In this document: positions 8,881-17,395 of the stretch, piece by piece | Layout: the number at the start of each line of letters is the position of its first letter | How positions within the stretch are numbered: position 1 is the stretch's first letter | Origin: Comamonas sp. KCTC 72670 | GTDB lineage: Bacteria; Myxococcota; Myxococcia; Myxococcales; Myxococcaceae | DNA: 64,000 bases | NCBI GenBank assembly: GCA_014656495.1 | Contig: BNCN01000001.1 | Coordinates: 1 to 64,000, forward strand | Reading direction: 5' to 3' | Made by a program: the position numbers and the translations under genes | The notes under the pieces: model-generated | What the model was told of the DNA's origin: nothing | Database searches by the model: none | The model's input: the letters and a program-made list of their open reading frames with translations, nothing else

Positions 8881-10209
8881 TCAGGGCCAGCGCAGTTGCG
8901 CGACGACGGGCCAGTGGGTGGAGAGCGCGGCGCTGAAGTACCGGCACGCCGCCAGTTCGTTGACGGGCACGGCCTCGCTCCGCGGGCGCTCGGCGTCCGC
9001 GTGGAGCCGCTCTCGCGGTCCCACGAGCAGCGAGTCCTCGGAGGGGCGCGAGGCCTCACCGCGCGCCTCGCCCTCGGCGTCGAGTTCGCTCAGGCGCTGC
9101 GCGGAGAGCGCGGCGCGCACGAGGTCCACCACCCGGAGCTCCTCGACACGAGGCGGAGTGTCCGCCGCCGCGAAGCAGGGCAGCAGCGTGTCCGCGAGCG
9201 CGCCCGCCACTTCCTTCAGGTTCTCCGGATGCTTGGGAAGCTCCATCGCGTCCCAGTGCATGTGCGCGTTCTGCAGGACCACATCGTCGAGCGCCACGGC
9301 GGAGAAGTTCGCCAGCAGCCCGGCCTGCGCCTCTGGAATCGACTTCCAGGGGTCGTCCCGCAGCACCGAGCCCTCCTGAGGCGGGAGCTGGTAGAGGGCC
9401 CCCAGCTCCGCGCGGAGCTGGTTGAAGGCAGCCCGGTCCGACAACAGGTCCGCTGGCGCGGAGAGGGCCACCAGCGAAGTCGCTGGCGCGGTGCGGGTCG
9501 CCTCGGGCGCGGGGGACGGAGGCGCCGTCCCCCCCTCCTCCGTGAGGTCGCGCTCGCGGATGGAGCCAAGGGGGGCCATGACATGGACGAGCTCCGTGGC
9601 GTGAGCCTTCGACGCGAACGTCGCGCACAGGAGCTTCCCTGTCAGGCCGAGCGACGGAACCCTGCGGGAGTCGACAATGTCGAGCTTGGAGAGGGTGAGG
9701 CCGTCCACGCCGCGGAACAGGACGCCCGTGGTGCTGTCCGCGAGGTAGACATGCTTCCCATCCGCGTCGGACGTCGGGAACCGTGCCTGCCAGCCCCCGC
9801 TGGGGTCCAGCGCCTTCAGCTGTTCGAGGACGCGCAGCACCTCCTGGACCCCGGTGTCCTCCACCGCGTCCTCCATGACGAGCTGGGCCCGTCCCGAAGG
9901 GCCCGTCGTCGCGACCGTCGCCCTGGCGCCCGACGTTCGGGTCAGGCCCGGGAGGATGCAGATGTCGAGCTTCAGCCGGTGCACGAGCGTGGCATAGGCC
10001 TCGATGGCGGCGTCCGGCCGCACCGCCGGGCGGTGAAATCCGCCGCCTAGCTGGTGGAGGTGCCAGAGCATGAAGCGAAGCGGCGCCTTCTCCTTCGCTG
10101 CGTACGGGCAAGGCGTCACGGCCGGCTCACCGCTGCCCCCATCGTCCTCCGCGGACTTCGCGAGCGCCTTCAGCGCCGGAGAGATGGGAGTGGCACCGTC
10201 GAGGTTCAT
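8881..10209 (-). CDS. Degenerate endonuclease/exonuclease/phosphatase-fold protein
   Basis: 442-residue protein whose layout recalls EEP (DNase I-like) proteins: an opening strand FMLWHLHQLGGGFHRP, a second strand LKLDICILPGLTRT, and a C-terminal STHWPVVAQLRW that aligns with the usual SDHxPV ending. The catalytic positions look altered. The first Asn is replaced in LWHLHQ, the metal-binding Glu of the LQE motif is absent in CILPGL, and the Asp of SDH is Thr. A segment DVVLQNAHMHWDAMELP sits where GDFN would be expected. It may be a pseudoenzyme or use a changed active site. The ATG at 10209 lies 10 bases after the upstream small gene and 23 bases before the giant gene, so the three are likely co-transcribed. 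The fold assignment is by eye and moderate. Confidence 0.6.
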   Translation of the reverse strand: MNLDGATPISPALKALAKSAEDDGGSGEPAVTPCPYAAKEKAPLRFMLWHLHQLGGGFHRPAVRPDAAIEAYATLVHRLKLDICILPGLTRTSGARATVATTGPSGRAQLVMEDAVEDTGVQEVLRVLEQLKALDPSGGWQARFPTSDADGKHVYLADSTTGVLFRGVDGLTLSKLDIVDSRRVPSLGLTGKLLCATFASKAHATELVHVMAPLGSIRERDLTEEGGTAPPSPAPEATRTAPATSLVALSAPADLLSDRAAFNQLRAELGALYQLPPQEGSVLRDDPWKSIPEAQAGLLANFSAVALDDVVLQNAHMHWDAMELPKHPENLKEVAGALADTLLPCFAAADTPPRVEELRVVDLVRAALSAQRLSELDAEGEARGEASRPSEDSLLVGPRERLHADAERPRSEAVPVNELAACRYFSAALSTHWPVVAQLRWP

Positions 10210-10219
10210 GGCGCCTCCC

Positions 10220-10582
10220 TCACGCGGCAGCGGCCTCGAGCCGGGACATCGCCTGCTGGAGCAGCCGCCCCAACTGGCGAGAGGCGTTCTCGGGCGTGGC
10301 CCCGGCGAGAGACTGGTGGAGCCAGGCATTCGCCTCGCCGCTCCAGTCAGGGCCAAAGATGACGACCAGGTCGAGGAACCGGCAGACGTCGCGCGTGGAC
10401 GAGAGCGCGTAGCCGTGGGCACCCCGCACGGCCCCCCGGACCAGCTCGAGCGCCTCGGCGTCGTCGTGCTCCGCCACCCACTCCGGATGACGCTGGTTCA
10501 GATGGTCGAGGTAGGGGCGCGGGTTGCGGAGCTGGAGGTCCAGTGACAGTGACAGGAACTGCGTGTCGCGGATGGTCAGCAC
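10220..10582 (-). CDS. Small LTIRDxQ-type protein resembling T6SS-cargo-associated proteins
   Basis: 120-residue soluble protein starting VLTIRDTQFLSLSLDLQL, with a later segment TRDVCRFLDLVVIFGPDW. This pattern (an LTIRDxQ opening, then a YG-x-SERDV-like stretch and FG) recalls small proteins often encoded next to type VI secretion cargo, PAAR or VgrG genes, where their role is unclear and may be chaperone-like. The GTG at 10582 was chosen because GGAGAG lies about eight bases upstream and the family motif begins there. It is followed after 10 bases by the EEP-like gene. No VgrG, Hcp or PAAR gene is present in this window. Confidence 0.65.
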   Translation of the reverse strand: MLTIRDTQFLSLSLDLQLRNPRPYLDHLNQRHPEWVAEHDDAEALELVRGAVRGAHGYALSSTRDVCRFLDLVVIFGPDWSGEANAWLHQSLAGATPENASRQLGRLLQQAMSRLEAAAA

Positions 10583-10718
10583 GTAAGGTCTCTCCGTCCG
10601 GGGGCCAGACGGCCGAGACCCTGCACTCGGCGTACCACCCACCCCTACGGAGAGCGCGTTCCGCCAGGCCCCGGCATGACGCGTCCCATCGCGACGCGCC
10701 CGCGTTCCGCGCCGACGC

Positions 10719-11900
10719 TCAGCCGCTGAAACCCACGTTGCATTCGGGAAGCGCCCGTCTCAACGCCTCGACTTCTTCCGGGGGAATGGAGGTCCGGTGA
10801 AGGTCCAGATGCTTGAGGCCGCGCAACCGGTGCAACCATGTCGGCAGGCTCATCATGGGCGTGGCCTTCAGGCCCAGATACTTCAAGCGTGCAAGCTGCC
10901 CCAGGGTCTCCGGAAGGACGCGGACCCCCGTGTTGTCCAAGACGAGCGACTCCAAGCCCTCCAATTGCCCGAGCTCGGGCGGGAGTGTCTCCAGGCCCGG
11001 GTTCCAGGAGAGGTCGAGCTGCTTCAGCGCCGTGAGCCGGCTCAGCGCGCCAGACACCTGCGTCAGCCGCGCGTGCCTCAGGCTCAGGCGCTCCAGCGAG
11101 GAGAACTCGCCCACCCTCTCTGGAACCACGCCGAGCGTCCGCCCCAGGAGGAAGATGTCCTTCGTGTCCCGGGGAAAGGTGTCCAGGATTGCCGAGGCCC
11201 CCTGGTCACGCGCCCTGGCGGCGGCCTCCCCCAGTGACTCCATCATCAAGTTCAACGGGTCCCCTGGCGCCGCCGCGCGCTTGCTCCCCGGCTTCGCGGA
11301 GGCGAGTTTTCCCAACGCCGCCAGCTTCTTGCCGAGCCATGACGCGAAGGTCCCCAACTCCCGCGTGGGCAAGCTGTCTTCCACCGACCAGACCACGAGA
11401 GCGTCGCCGCTGGCGCTCTTGCCGAAGCAATAGCCGTTGATGTCGTTGAGGTCCTCCGACGCGAACATCACGAACCGGTAGGTGTGCGCGCCCGCCGCAC
11501 GCTCCTCGCGGACGGTCGCCCACTGGCGGCCTGGCTCGCCCATGCCTTGTGACGCCTGGAGACGCCAGCGGGGAGGGAGAAACGCCAGCCCCTTCTTCCC
11601 ATTCGACACCCAGCGAAACCCCAGCGCCTCGACGAACCGCAGATACGCCTCCGGAAGCAGTGCGGACAGGTCGGGCGCATGCTCGAAGGGCATGTGCATG
11701 GGCTCCAGCTCCGCCGCGTACTGGCCCGCGGCGTCAGAGCCCCAGGTGCCCACCATGCGCGCCTCCATGTCCTGCCACGCGCTTTCGAGCGGGACAGGCG
11801 CCGCGCCTGGGTTCTTCGTTTGGGAAGTCGGGCTGCGTGGGGAGGACTTCTTCCCCTTCGCGGAGGAGGCGCCAGGGGGATCGGACTTCTGACTCGCCAT
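10719..11900 (-). CDS. SUKH (SMI1/KNR4)-like protein fused to leucine-rich repeats
   Basis: 393-residue protein. After a Ser/Lys/Pro-rich head (residues 1-35), the middle (about 70-200) reads LPEAYLRFVEALGFRW, SEDLNDINGYCFG and VVWSVEDSLPTRELGTFASW, which fits SUKH/SMI1-KNR4 immunity-type proteins. The last 130 residues carry about five leucine-rich repeats of 23-24 residues (for example LTALKQLDLSWNPGLETLPP, LEGLESLVLDNTGVRVLPE). SUKH proteins commonly neutralise polymorphic toxins, and LRRs bind proteins. Together with the second SUKH gene upstream and the unusual enzymes downstream, this suggests immunity or toxin-recognition. The ATG at 11900 gives a compact start; the gap to the next gene is 136 bases. 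Confidence 0.75.
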   Translation of the reverse strand: MASQKSDPPGASSAKGKKSSPRSPTSQTKNPGAAPVPLESAWQDMEARMVGTWGSDAAGQYAAELEPMHMPFEHAPDLSALLPEAYLRFVEALGFRWVSNGKKGLAFLPPRWRLQASQGMGEPGRQWATVREERAAGAHTYRFVMFASEDLNDINGYCFGKSASGDALVVWSVEDSLPTRELGTFASWLGKKLAALGKLASAKPGSKRAAAPGDPLNLMMESLGEAAARARDQGASAILDTFPRDTKDIFLLGRTLGVVPERVGEFSSLERLSLRHARLTQVSGALSRLTALKQLDLSWNPGLETLPPELGQLEGLESLVLDNTGVRVLPETLGQLARLKYLGLKATPMMSLPTWLHRLRGLKHLDLHRTSIPPEEVEALRRALPECNVGFSG

Positions 11901-11964
11901 GACGTTCCCTACCGCCTCGGGAGGGCACCGGCAAGCGCGCCTCGGGCCCACCAGGCGTGGGCCA

Positions 11965-12630
11965 TCAGGCGCCGGGGTTCGGCGTCTCGAACGGGTTCAG
12001 CGTGGGCGGCTTGAACCCAGGAAAATGGGCTTTCAACAGGCCAAGCTCCGTCACGTACTTCTCCGGGTTCACATAGAAGTCTTGCTCGTGAAGATGGCGA
12101 CGGACGGAGTACACGCCCCAATATCCGGTGACGACTTCGAAGTACTGCTTCAGCGTCAAGGGAATCCGGGGCAACCGCTTCGAGCCGCCATGATTGATGC
12201 GGTCTCCATCGACGTAGAACAGGTCGTAGCGTCCGTCTTCCTTGAACTTGACCGTGACGTAGGCGTCGTGGCCCTCGAACCGTTCGAGGATGCGGTGTGA
12301 CTTCATCTCCGCGATGTCGTCCTCCTCATACCCATCGCACCACAGCATGTCCGTGGTGTCGTTCTCCATGAACCTGCGGAAGTCCTGGAACATGAAGTAG
12401 CCCCCGAGCCGGAGCTCGCGCGCCGGGTCCTCGACTTGCCAGATGAAGCGCAGGCCATTGAGCTCATTGAACAGCTCGAGCCACGCGTCGGGGAGCTGGA
12501 GCGCGTCGCTCTCCATGAAGCGACGCCGCTCCCGGTCCGTCGGCGGCCCGCCACAGCCTTCATGGAGGATTCGGGCACCCGCGCTGCTCAGCTGGCGCTT
12601 CACGGATTGGAATGTCTGTCGGTAGCTCAA
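11965..12630 (-). CDS. SMI1/KNR4 (SUKH) family protein
   Basis: 221-residue soluble protein with the SUKH layout: LPDAWLELFNELNGLRFIWQ, GGYFMFQDFRRFM, later VTVKFKEDGRYDLFYVDGD and PLTLKQYFEVVTGYWG. Family members are widespread immunity proteins of polymorphic toxin systems, and this one is the upstream partner of the SUKH-LRR gene. The TTG at 12630 is chosen because GGAG lies seven bases before it. An in-frame ATG at 12690 would add 20 poorly conserved-looking residues and has no ribosome site. Function as an immunity protein is inferred from family and context. Confidence 0.75.
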   Translation of the reverse strand: MSYRQTFQSVKRQLSSAGARILHEGCGGPPTDRERRRFMESDALQLPDAWLELFNELNGLRFIWQVEDPARELRLGGYFMFQDFRRFMENDTTDMLWCDGYEEDDIAEMKSHRILERFEGHDAYVTVKFKEDGRYDLFYVDGDRINHGGSKRLPRIPLTLKQYFEVVTGYWGVYSVRRHLHEQDFYVNPEKYVTELGLLKAHFPGFKPPTLNPFETPNPGA

Positions 12631-12705
12631 TTCTGCGCTCCAGCGAGAGTCCGCGCCCAGGACGGCCCCGTGCGTCGATGGGCGGCGCATCGACGCGTTG
12701 GATGC

Positions 12706-14559
12706 TCAGGGCGCGGGGGCAATCCGGTACACCGAGAACTCCTCGTCTTGATACAGCAGCGGGAGGTCAGGCTGCGGCACCGTGGCGGGCGCCGTGCCCG
12801 GCGGGAGCGGCATGCGATGCTCCTCCTCCTGCTCCGAACGCTCCACCACCGCGTGGGTGACACCAAAACGCCGGGCCAGCTCGCGGAAGCGGTCGGCGTC
12901 CGCCTTCCGGTAGCCCGCGAGGACGGCGTCCTGGCTGCCGAGCCAGGCCTGGAGCGATGACGCGCCGGGGGCCGTGTCGAACGGCTTGCAGTCGCAGAGG
13001 GCCTCCATGCGTTCGCGCCACTGACGCAGGAACGACATGCTGAAGCTGACCTCGGAGCCGTCCTTGTAGTTGGCGAGCACCTGGCGCCGGGCACCGTAGC
13101 GGTAGGCCGCCATGGCATGCGTGAAGTACGGAGGCGTGGCCACCACGGCGTCCTCCGGCAGATTCTCTCGGGACCAGGCCATGACCCGACTGCCCGGCAA
13201 GGCCTCGAAGCGGACCTGCACGGAAGGAATGGGCCAGTCGAGCAACTGCGCCGTGGTCCACATGCTGGCCACGACACCGAACACCGCCACGGCGGGCGCC
13301 CAACGCGAGGGGCTGGCCACGTCCCGCTCCGGCCCCCGCCCGAATGCCAGCGCGAGGAAGCCCAGGATGAAGATGGCCAGGTTGTAGTCCAGCACGTAGG
13401 CGACCAGCGCCAGCGCGACGAATGGCGGACGGCGCAGCGACCAGGTCCACGTCTTCACCACCCATGCCGCGCCGCAGACGGCGGCCACGAAGTTCATCAG
13501 CCGGGAGGCTTGCTGCAGGTGCAGCTGCAGCGCGGCCGGGTGCTGCAACCACTCCAGGCCCACCCAGCCCGCGAGACAGGCGATGAACGCACCCAGGACG
13601 AAGCCGACCGCCGCCCTCGGCAATACCCGGGCCTGCCACGCTCCCAGGATGAACACGAGCGGCGCCAGCCGCTCCCAGTTGTCCTCGAACGTCCACGTCG
13701 AGGGGAAGTGGTGGAAGAAGAGCTGCAGCCGGTTGAGGTGCATCCACTCTTCCGGCGCGGGAAACGGCACCCCGCCGTGACTGCCCCGCAGGAGCATCTG
13801 CGCGAGCAGCGGCGACGCGGCGAGCAGGAAGTACAGCGGCCCGGTGAACAGCGCCCGGTGGTGGCGGCGGTCCATGAGCGCGGCGAACCAGACCAGCAGC
13901 GCGGTATGGCTGGCCGTCGTCGGGTGGAGGATGAACAGGGCCCCAGTCAGCAGGAAGGCGGCGGGGAAGCGGCCGGAGGCGGCCAGCGCGAGCGCCACGA
14001 GTTCCGGCCCGAGCGCGAGGGTCCGGTTGAGCAGGTGGTTGTCGAAGGTGGGAATCCACGTGAGCGTCAGCTTCGGCGCCACCATGACCGCCGGAGCGAG
14101 CGCGGCCGCCCAGCGCCCCAGCGCCCCCGGGTAGAGCGCCCGCGCCAGGAACACCGTGCCCCAGAGGAGACCCAGCGCCGACGCGAGGTGCAGCGCGAAG
14201 TACAGCGGCTCGATGGGCACCCACTGCGTCCCCCACGCTAGCCACGTCCAGAGCAGCGAGGGATGGTGGCTGCCCGCCTCGACGAGCGGATCTCCCGGAA
14301 GGAAGCCCGGTGACTGCGCCCGCAGGACGTAGGGCAGATGGATGGCGTGGTCCAGGGTCCCGAACTCGTAGCCATTGATGAGCAGCCAGGCGCCCAGGAA
14401 GAGCCCGCTGAGGCCCGCGCCGACAGCCAGGTCCACGAGGCGTGGGCCCCACCTCCGCGTCTCGACGGGCGCCACGAGGGTCGACGTGACGAGCGCCACC
14501 GGGCTGGCGCGCTCCGCGGGGGCATCCGGTGCCGGGACGCCGGTATCGGGGTGACTCAT
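12706..14559 (-). CDS. Multi-spanning membrane protein, DUF6798/glycosyltransferase-like
   Basis: 617-residue integral membrane protein with about ten hydrophobic helices between residues 45 and 430, then a soluble C-terminal domain (about 435-617). Features include an early loop GTLDHAIHLPYVLRAQSPGF and a C-terminal block with PEDAVVATPPYFTHAMAAYR and YKDGSEVSFSMSFLRQW. The last resembles the DUF6798 module found at the end of large GT-C-like membrane proteins, where it follows a statement of threat or fire-like motifs in membrane-bound sugar metabolism proteins of unknown role. No catalytic residues can be assigned. The ATG at 14559 is the longest sensible start. It ends about 75 bases before the SUKH gene on the same strand; no functional link is evident. 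Confidence 0.7.
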   Translation of the reverse strand: MSHPDTGVPAPDAPAERASPVALVTSTLVAPVETRRWGPRLVDLAVGAGLSGLFLGAWLLINGYEFGTLDHAIHLPYVLRAQSPGFLPGDPLVEAGSHHPSLLWTWLAWGTQWVPIEPLYFALHLASALGLLWGTVFLARALYPGALGRWAAALAPAVMVAPKLTLTWIPTFDNHLLNRTLALGPELVALALAASGRFPAAFLLTGALFILHPTTASHTALLVWFAALMDRRHHRALFTGPLYFLLAASPLLAQMLLRGSHGGVPFPAPEEWMHLNRLQLFFHHFPSTWTFEDNWERLAPLVFILGAWQARVLPRAAVGFVLGAFIACLAGWVGLEWLQHPAALQLHLQQASRLMNFVAAVCGAAWVVKTWTWSLRRPPFVALALVAYVLDYNLAIFILGFLALAFGRGPERDVASPSRWAPAVAVFGVVASMWTTAQLLDWPIPSVQVRFEALPGSRVMAWSRENLPEDAVVATPPYFTHAMAAYRYGARRQVLANYKDGSEVSFSMSFLRQWRERMEALCDCKPFDTAPGASSLQAWLGSQDAVLAGYRKADADRFRELARRFGVTHAVVERSEQEEEHRMPLPPGTAPATVPQPDLPLLYQDEEFSVYRIAPAP

Positions 14560-14832
14560 GGGGAGACACCTCGCCCGTTTCCAGCATCAGGTCAACGGGG
14601 GTACCTCGGAAGTCACGCCGAACTCGCGCGGCACGTGATTCCAGCCAAAGCAGACGGCAGCTTACAGGTGGAGTGCCCCGCGTTACATGCCTTGAGGGTT
14701 CTCGGTCCGTATGAGCCAGGAACACGGGCATTGAGACACCTGAAACAGCGATGAACGCACGTAGGCGCATGTGCGCGCTGACCGTGACGGCGATGCAGCC
14801 CAGCCGCCACAGCGCCGAGACATGCGCCCGAG

Positions 14833-15291
14833 TCAGAAGGGCGCACCCTGCGTCTGGAGATCGACTTCCTTACCGCTGAGGCTGGTGCTCAGTCGGCGCA
14901 GGACCTCCACTTGCTGGTCGTGCGTCATCTGGACCATCGCGCGCCGCAGGGTCTGCCGGTCCTCGTTCGTCCAGCGCAGCGCGCGAACGGCGTGGTCGAT
15001 GAGCTGGTGCCCTTCCTGGAGCGCGACGAGGCTCTGCGCGGACGGCTCTGGCGCAGGGGCCCGAGTCTCTGCATCGAAGGCGGCCTCGTCCGACCGGAGG
15101 GCCAGCTCATCGCGCACCGCCTGGACCAGTTCCGTCTTGAGTTGAGCCAGCGCTCCGGGCGCAAGTTCGGAGACAGCGCCGGCCCCGGCGACACACGGCA
15201 CGCGGGCGTCCTCGCGGGACCTCCGGACGAGGTGTTCTTCGAGCAAGGCGCGCTGAGACGCGAACTCATGCAGCACGGGCCCGAGCTCCAT
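14833..15291 (-). CDS. Hypothetical protein, helical
   Basis: 152-residue soluble, mostly helical protein with no recognised domain. It contains a Pro/Ala-rich linker (about 75-87) between two helical parts. The second part includes VQMTHDQQVEVLRRL, a DNA- or protein-binding-like amphipathic run. It starts 38 bases after a 46-residue gene on the same strand, so the two may be an operon. The alternating codon usage looks coding; function is unknown. Confidence 0.55.
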   Translation of the reverse strand: MELGPVLHEFASQRALLEEHLVRRSREDARVPCVAGAGAVSELAPGALAQLKTELVQAVRDELALRSDEAAFDAETRAPAPEPSAQSLVALQEGHQLIDHAVRALRWTNEDRQTLRRAMVQMTHDQQVEVLRRLSTSLSGKEVDLQTQGAPF

Positions 15292-15329
15292 AGCGGGCGA
15301 TGGCGCGGACCACCGCCCCGCGCCAGGAA

Positions 15330-15470
15330 TCAGAGAACCTTGGGGGCGTAGACCGAGTTCTCCTCCACTCGAATCGCGACACGCGTCCCAAAGCTGTTCC
15401 AGGTGAACTCGAGCAGCGAGTCGCCCTTGAGGCTTCGAATCGCAGTCACGAGCCTCGGGTCCGTCGTCAT
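15330..15470 (-). CDS. 46-residue hypothetical protein
   Basis: Small protein MTTDPRLVTAIRSLKG... ending VYAPKVL. The ATG at 15470 has an excellent ribosome site (AAAGGGG, about seven bases upstream), which is the main reason to call it. It has no signal peptide or membrane helix and its beta-rich second half is of unknown fold. It sits just upstream of the 152-residue gene on the same strand. Confidence 0.5.
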   Translation of the reverse strand: MTTDPRLVTAIRSLKGDSLLEFTWNSFGTRVAIRVEENSVYAPKVL

Positions 15471-15562
15471 GTGCACCCCTTTCAGAACCGCGAAAGGGAG
15501 TCTACGGAGGGGCCTGACACGTGCCCGCGTCCCCCGCCAGGACGAACGAGGTGAACGGCGCG

Positions 15563-17056
15563 TCAACGCGTGCCGAACCCCAGACCCTTCGAGACCGTCC
15601 ACAGCACGCGGATTTGCGTCGCCCGTTGGCGAATCGTGTCGGTTTCACTGCCGAACTCCCCCGCGCGGTTGGCGACGAAGGCCTCGAGCGCGACACCATG
15701 CACTCCGACGAGGAGGATTTCCGCGCGCGCGGTGGCGTAGGTGATGAGCTCCACGCCCTCGCCCAGGAAGGCGCCCGAGATGAGGTAGTTGCGCACGGAC
15801 ACGCCGATGCGCCCCACGCCCCGCCGCACGAGGCCCAGCTCAAAGGCCGTGTGCGCCCCCGGGCCGTAGTGGTAGTCGCGGGCGGACTCCGGCGAGGTCA
15901 GGCCTCCACCGTGGCCAAAAGGCACGCCGGCGATGTTCGTCGAGAGGTCCAGCGTGAGCTGTGAGGTCAGCGGGACCTGGGCCACGCCACCGAGCCCCAG
16001 GTTGACCGCGGAGACACGCAGGGTGTTCGGATTGGCGAAGTCGTAACCCGCCATCAGGCCCCAGAGCCCCTTGATGGGACCGAGCTTGAAACGGTCGCCG
16101 TAGAGGAGCCCTCGGCTGAAGAAGCCCAACGCCAGCACGTCGTTCGAGATGCCCAGCCGCGCGGAGAGGGTGAAGTAGTCGAAGGGCTGGTCGTAGTCGC
16201 CCGCGTTGAGCTGCGGTGCTCCGTAGACGAGCTCGACGCCGAAGTGTCCCTCCAGCTTGTTGGGAACATCGAAGCGCGTGCCGTCGATGTCGTTGTAGTT
16301 GTCGACGTTGCTCGTCACGCCGGCCATCAACTGGAAGAAGTTGCCCGGCACGGGCGCGAAGTCGTTCTTGCGGCGGCCAAACAGGAAGCGATTGATGCCG
16401 CCCACGGGCTCGACCAGGAGCGACACCACCGAACGCGCCACCGAGGGCTCGCCCTCGTCGAGGATGGCCAAGGCGGTGCGGTGCAGCACCTCCCCCAGCA
16501 CGACGCCGCCAATGGACGTGGTGATGAAGTCATTGCGGGACGGAGACTCGTTCTCCATGAACAGCTCCCACAACACGCTGGAGGCCACCGTGAACGGGAC
16601 GGAACCCCAGAAACCGAAGCCGCTCGTGCGCGCCGCGGTGTACGCCAGCGAGCCCTGATACGGGTGCCCGAACGCGTTGGTCGCGAACGCATCCTCGTCC
16701 CACACCCAGCCGTTGACGTAGAGGTTGCGGCGCATCGTCTCCAGCGAGATGTCCGCGTAGGGCTTGCCCAGGATCTTCGCCGTCCCCCAGAAGATGCCGT
16801 GGAGAGCGCCCATCTCCACGATGGGAATCAGGAAGTTGCGGCCACCTCCGTCGGGCGCGTGCCAGATGGCGCGACGCGGAGGATGCACGAGCTCAGGAAG
16901 GAGCCGCCGGGGCTCCATGGGAAGGGGCTCGACACACTCCTCCTCCTTCGCCAGCGGAGCGTCCGCGGGCATGGCGCCCGCCGCGCCCCCAGCGAGGAGC
17001 GCGAACACGAGAAGACACGGGGCGCGATGCACGAGGTGTTGACTCATGGTGTCCAT
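15563..17056 (-). CDS. DUF3943-like exported outer-membrane-associated protein
   Basis: 497-residue exported protein. An N-terminal signal peptide (hydrophobic stretch LLVFALLAGGAAG) precedes a domain with NGWVWDEDAFATNAFGHPYQ, GFGFWGSVPFTVASSVLWE and FITTSIGGVVLGEVLHR, which matches the DUF3943 family seen in many Gram-negatives. The C-terminal half alternates aromatic and polar residues in strands (YFTLSARLGISNDVLALGFF, VSVRNYLISGAFLG) as in a beta-barrel, so an outer-membrane location is likely. Either the ATG at 17056 or the one at 17047 could be the start; both keep the signal peptide. Function unknown. Confidence 0.75.
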   Translation of the reverse strand: MDTMSQHLVHRAPCLLVFALLAGGAAGAMPADAPLAKEEECVEPLPMEPRRLLPELVHPPRRAIWHAPDGGGRNFLIPIVEMGALHGIFWGTAKILGKPYADISLETMRRNLYVNGWVWDEDAFATNAFGHPYQGSLAYTAARTSGFGFWGSVPFTVASSVLWELFMENESPSRNDFITTSIGGVVLGEVLHRTALAILDEGEPSVARSVVSLLVEPVGGINRFLFGRRKNDFAPVPGNFFQLMAGVTSNVDNYNDIDGTRFDVPNKLEGHFGVELVYGAPQLNAGDYDQPFDYFTLSARLGISNDVLALGFFSRGLLYGDRFKLGPIKGLWGLMAGYDFANPNTLRVSAVNLGLGGVAQVPLTSQLTLDLSTNIAGVPFGHGGGLTSPESARDYHYGPGAHTAFELGLVRRGVGRIGVSVRNYLISGAFLGEGVELITYATARAEILLVGVHGVALEAFVANRAGEFGSETDTIRQRATQIRVLWTVSKGLGFGTR

Positions 17057-17395
17057 CCGGCCGCAACCATCCCCAGGAACGGCCCCACGTCGCCGCGGCC
17101 GCGCGTGCGTGTTCCAGGGAATGTCCTGCGGCGAACCCGGGGCCCGAAAAGCACCGGCTTCTGCGGCACGACCCACGACGAGGCGGAGTCGCGCCTCGCA
17201 TGCTGTACCAGGGCGTCCCGCACCGCGCCAGCAAAGGAGGCGTGAAGGCAGAGCGGCCTTCGCGGTGGGAGCGTCAGACACCTGACGGATGGATACGTCA
17301 CGGTTGAGGGCGCCATAAGCCCGCCACCCAACGCGACAACGCCACGCTTCCCGGGCGTTGGAAGCACGCCGCCCGGGAAGCGTCGGTCCTTCGGA
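17057..17395. other. Intergenic region between DUF3943-like and vWA genes
   Basis: Holds the terminator of the vWA gene at its right end and presumably the promoter of the DUF3943-like gene. Nothing else recognised. Confidence 0.4.
17344..17383 (-). terminator. Hairpin terminator after the vWA gene
   Basis: Perfect 14-bp inverted repeat (17344-17357 and 17370-17383) with a 12-base loop, 12 bases beyond the stop of the minus-strand vWA gene. Confidence 0.6.

Noticed and set aside
14560-14832. Sigma-54-like TGGC...GC element
   Set aside because: The spacing between GG and GC does not match the required ten bases.
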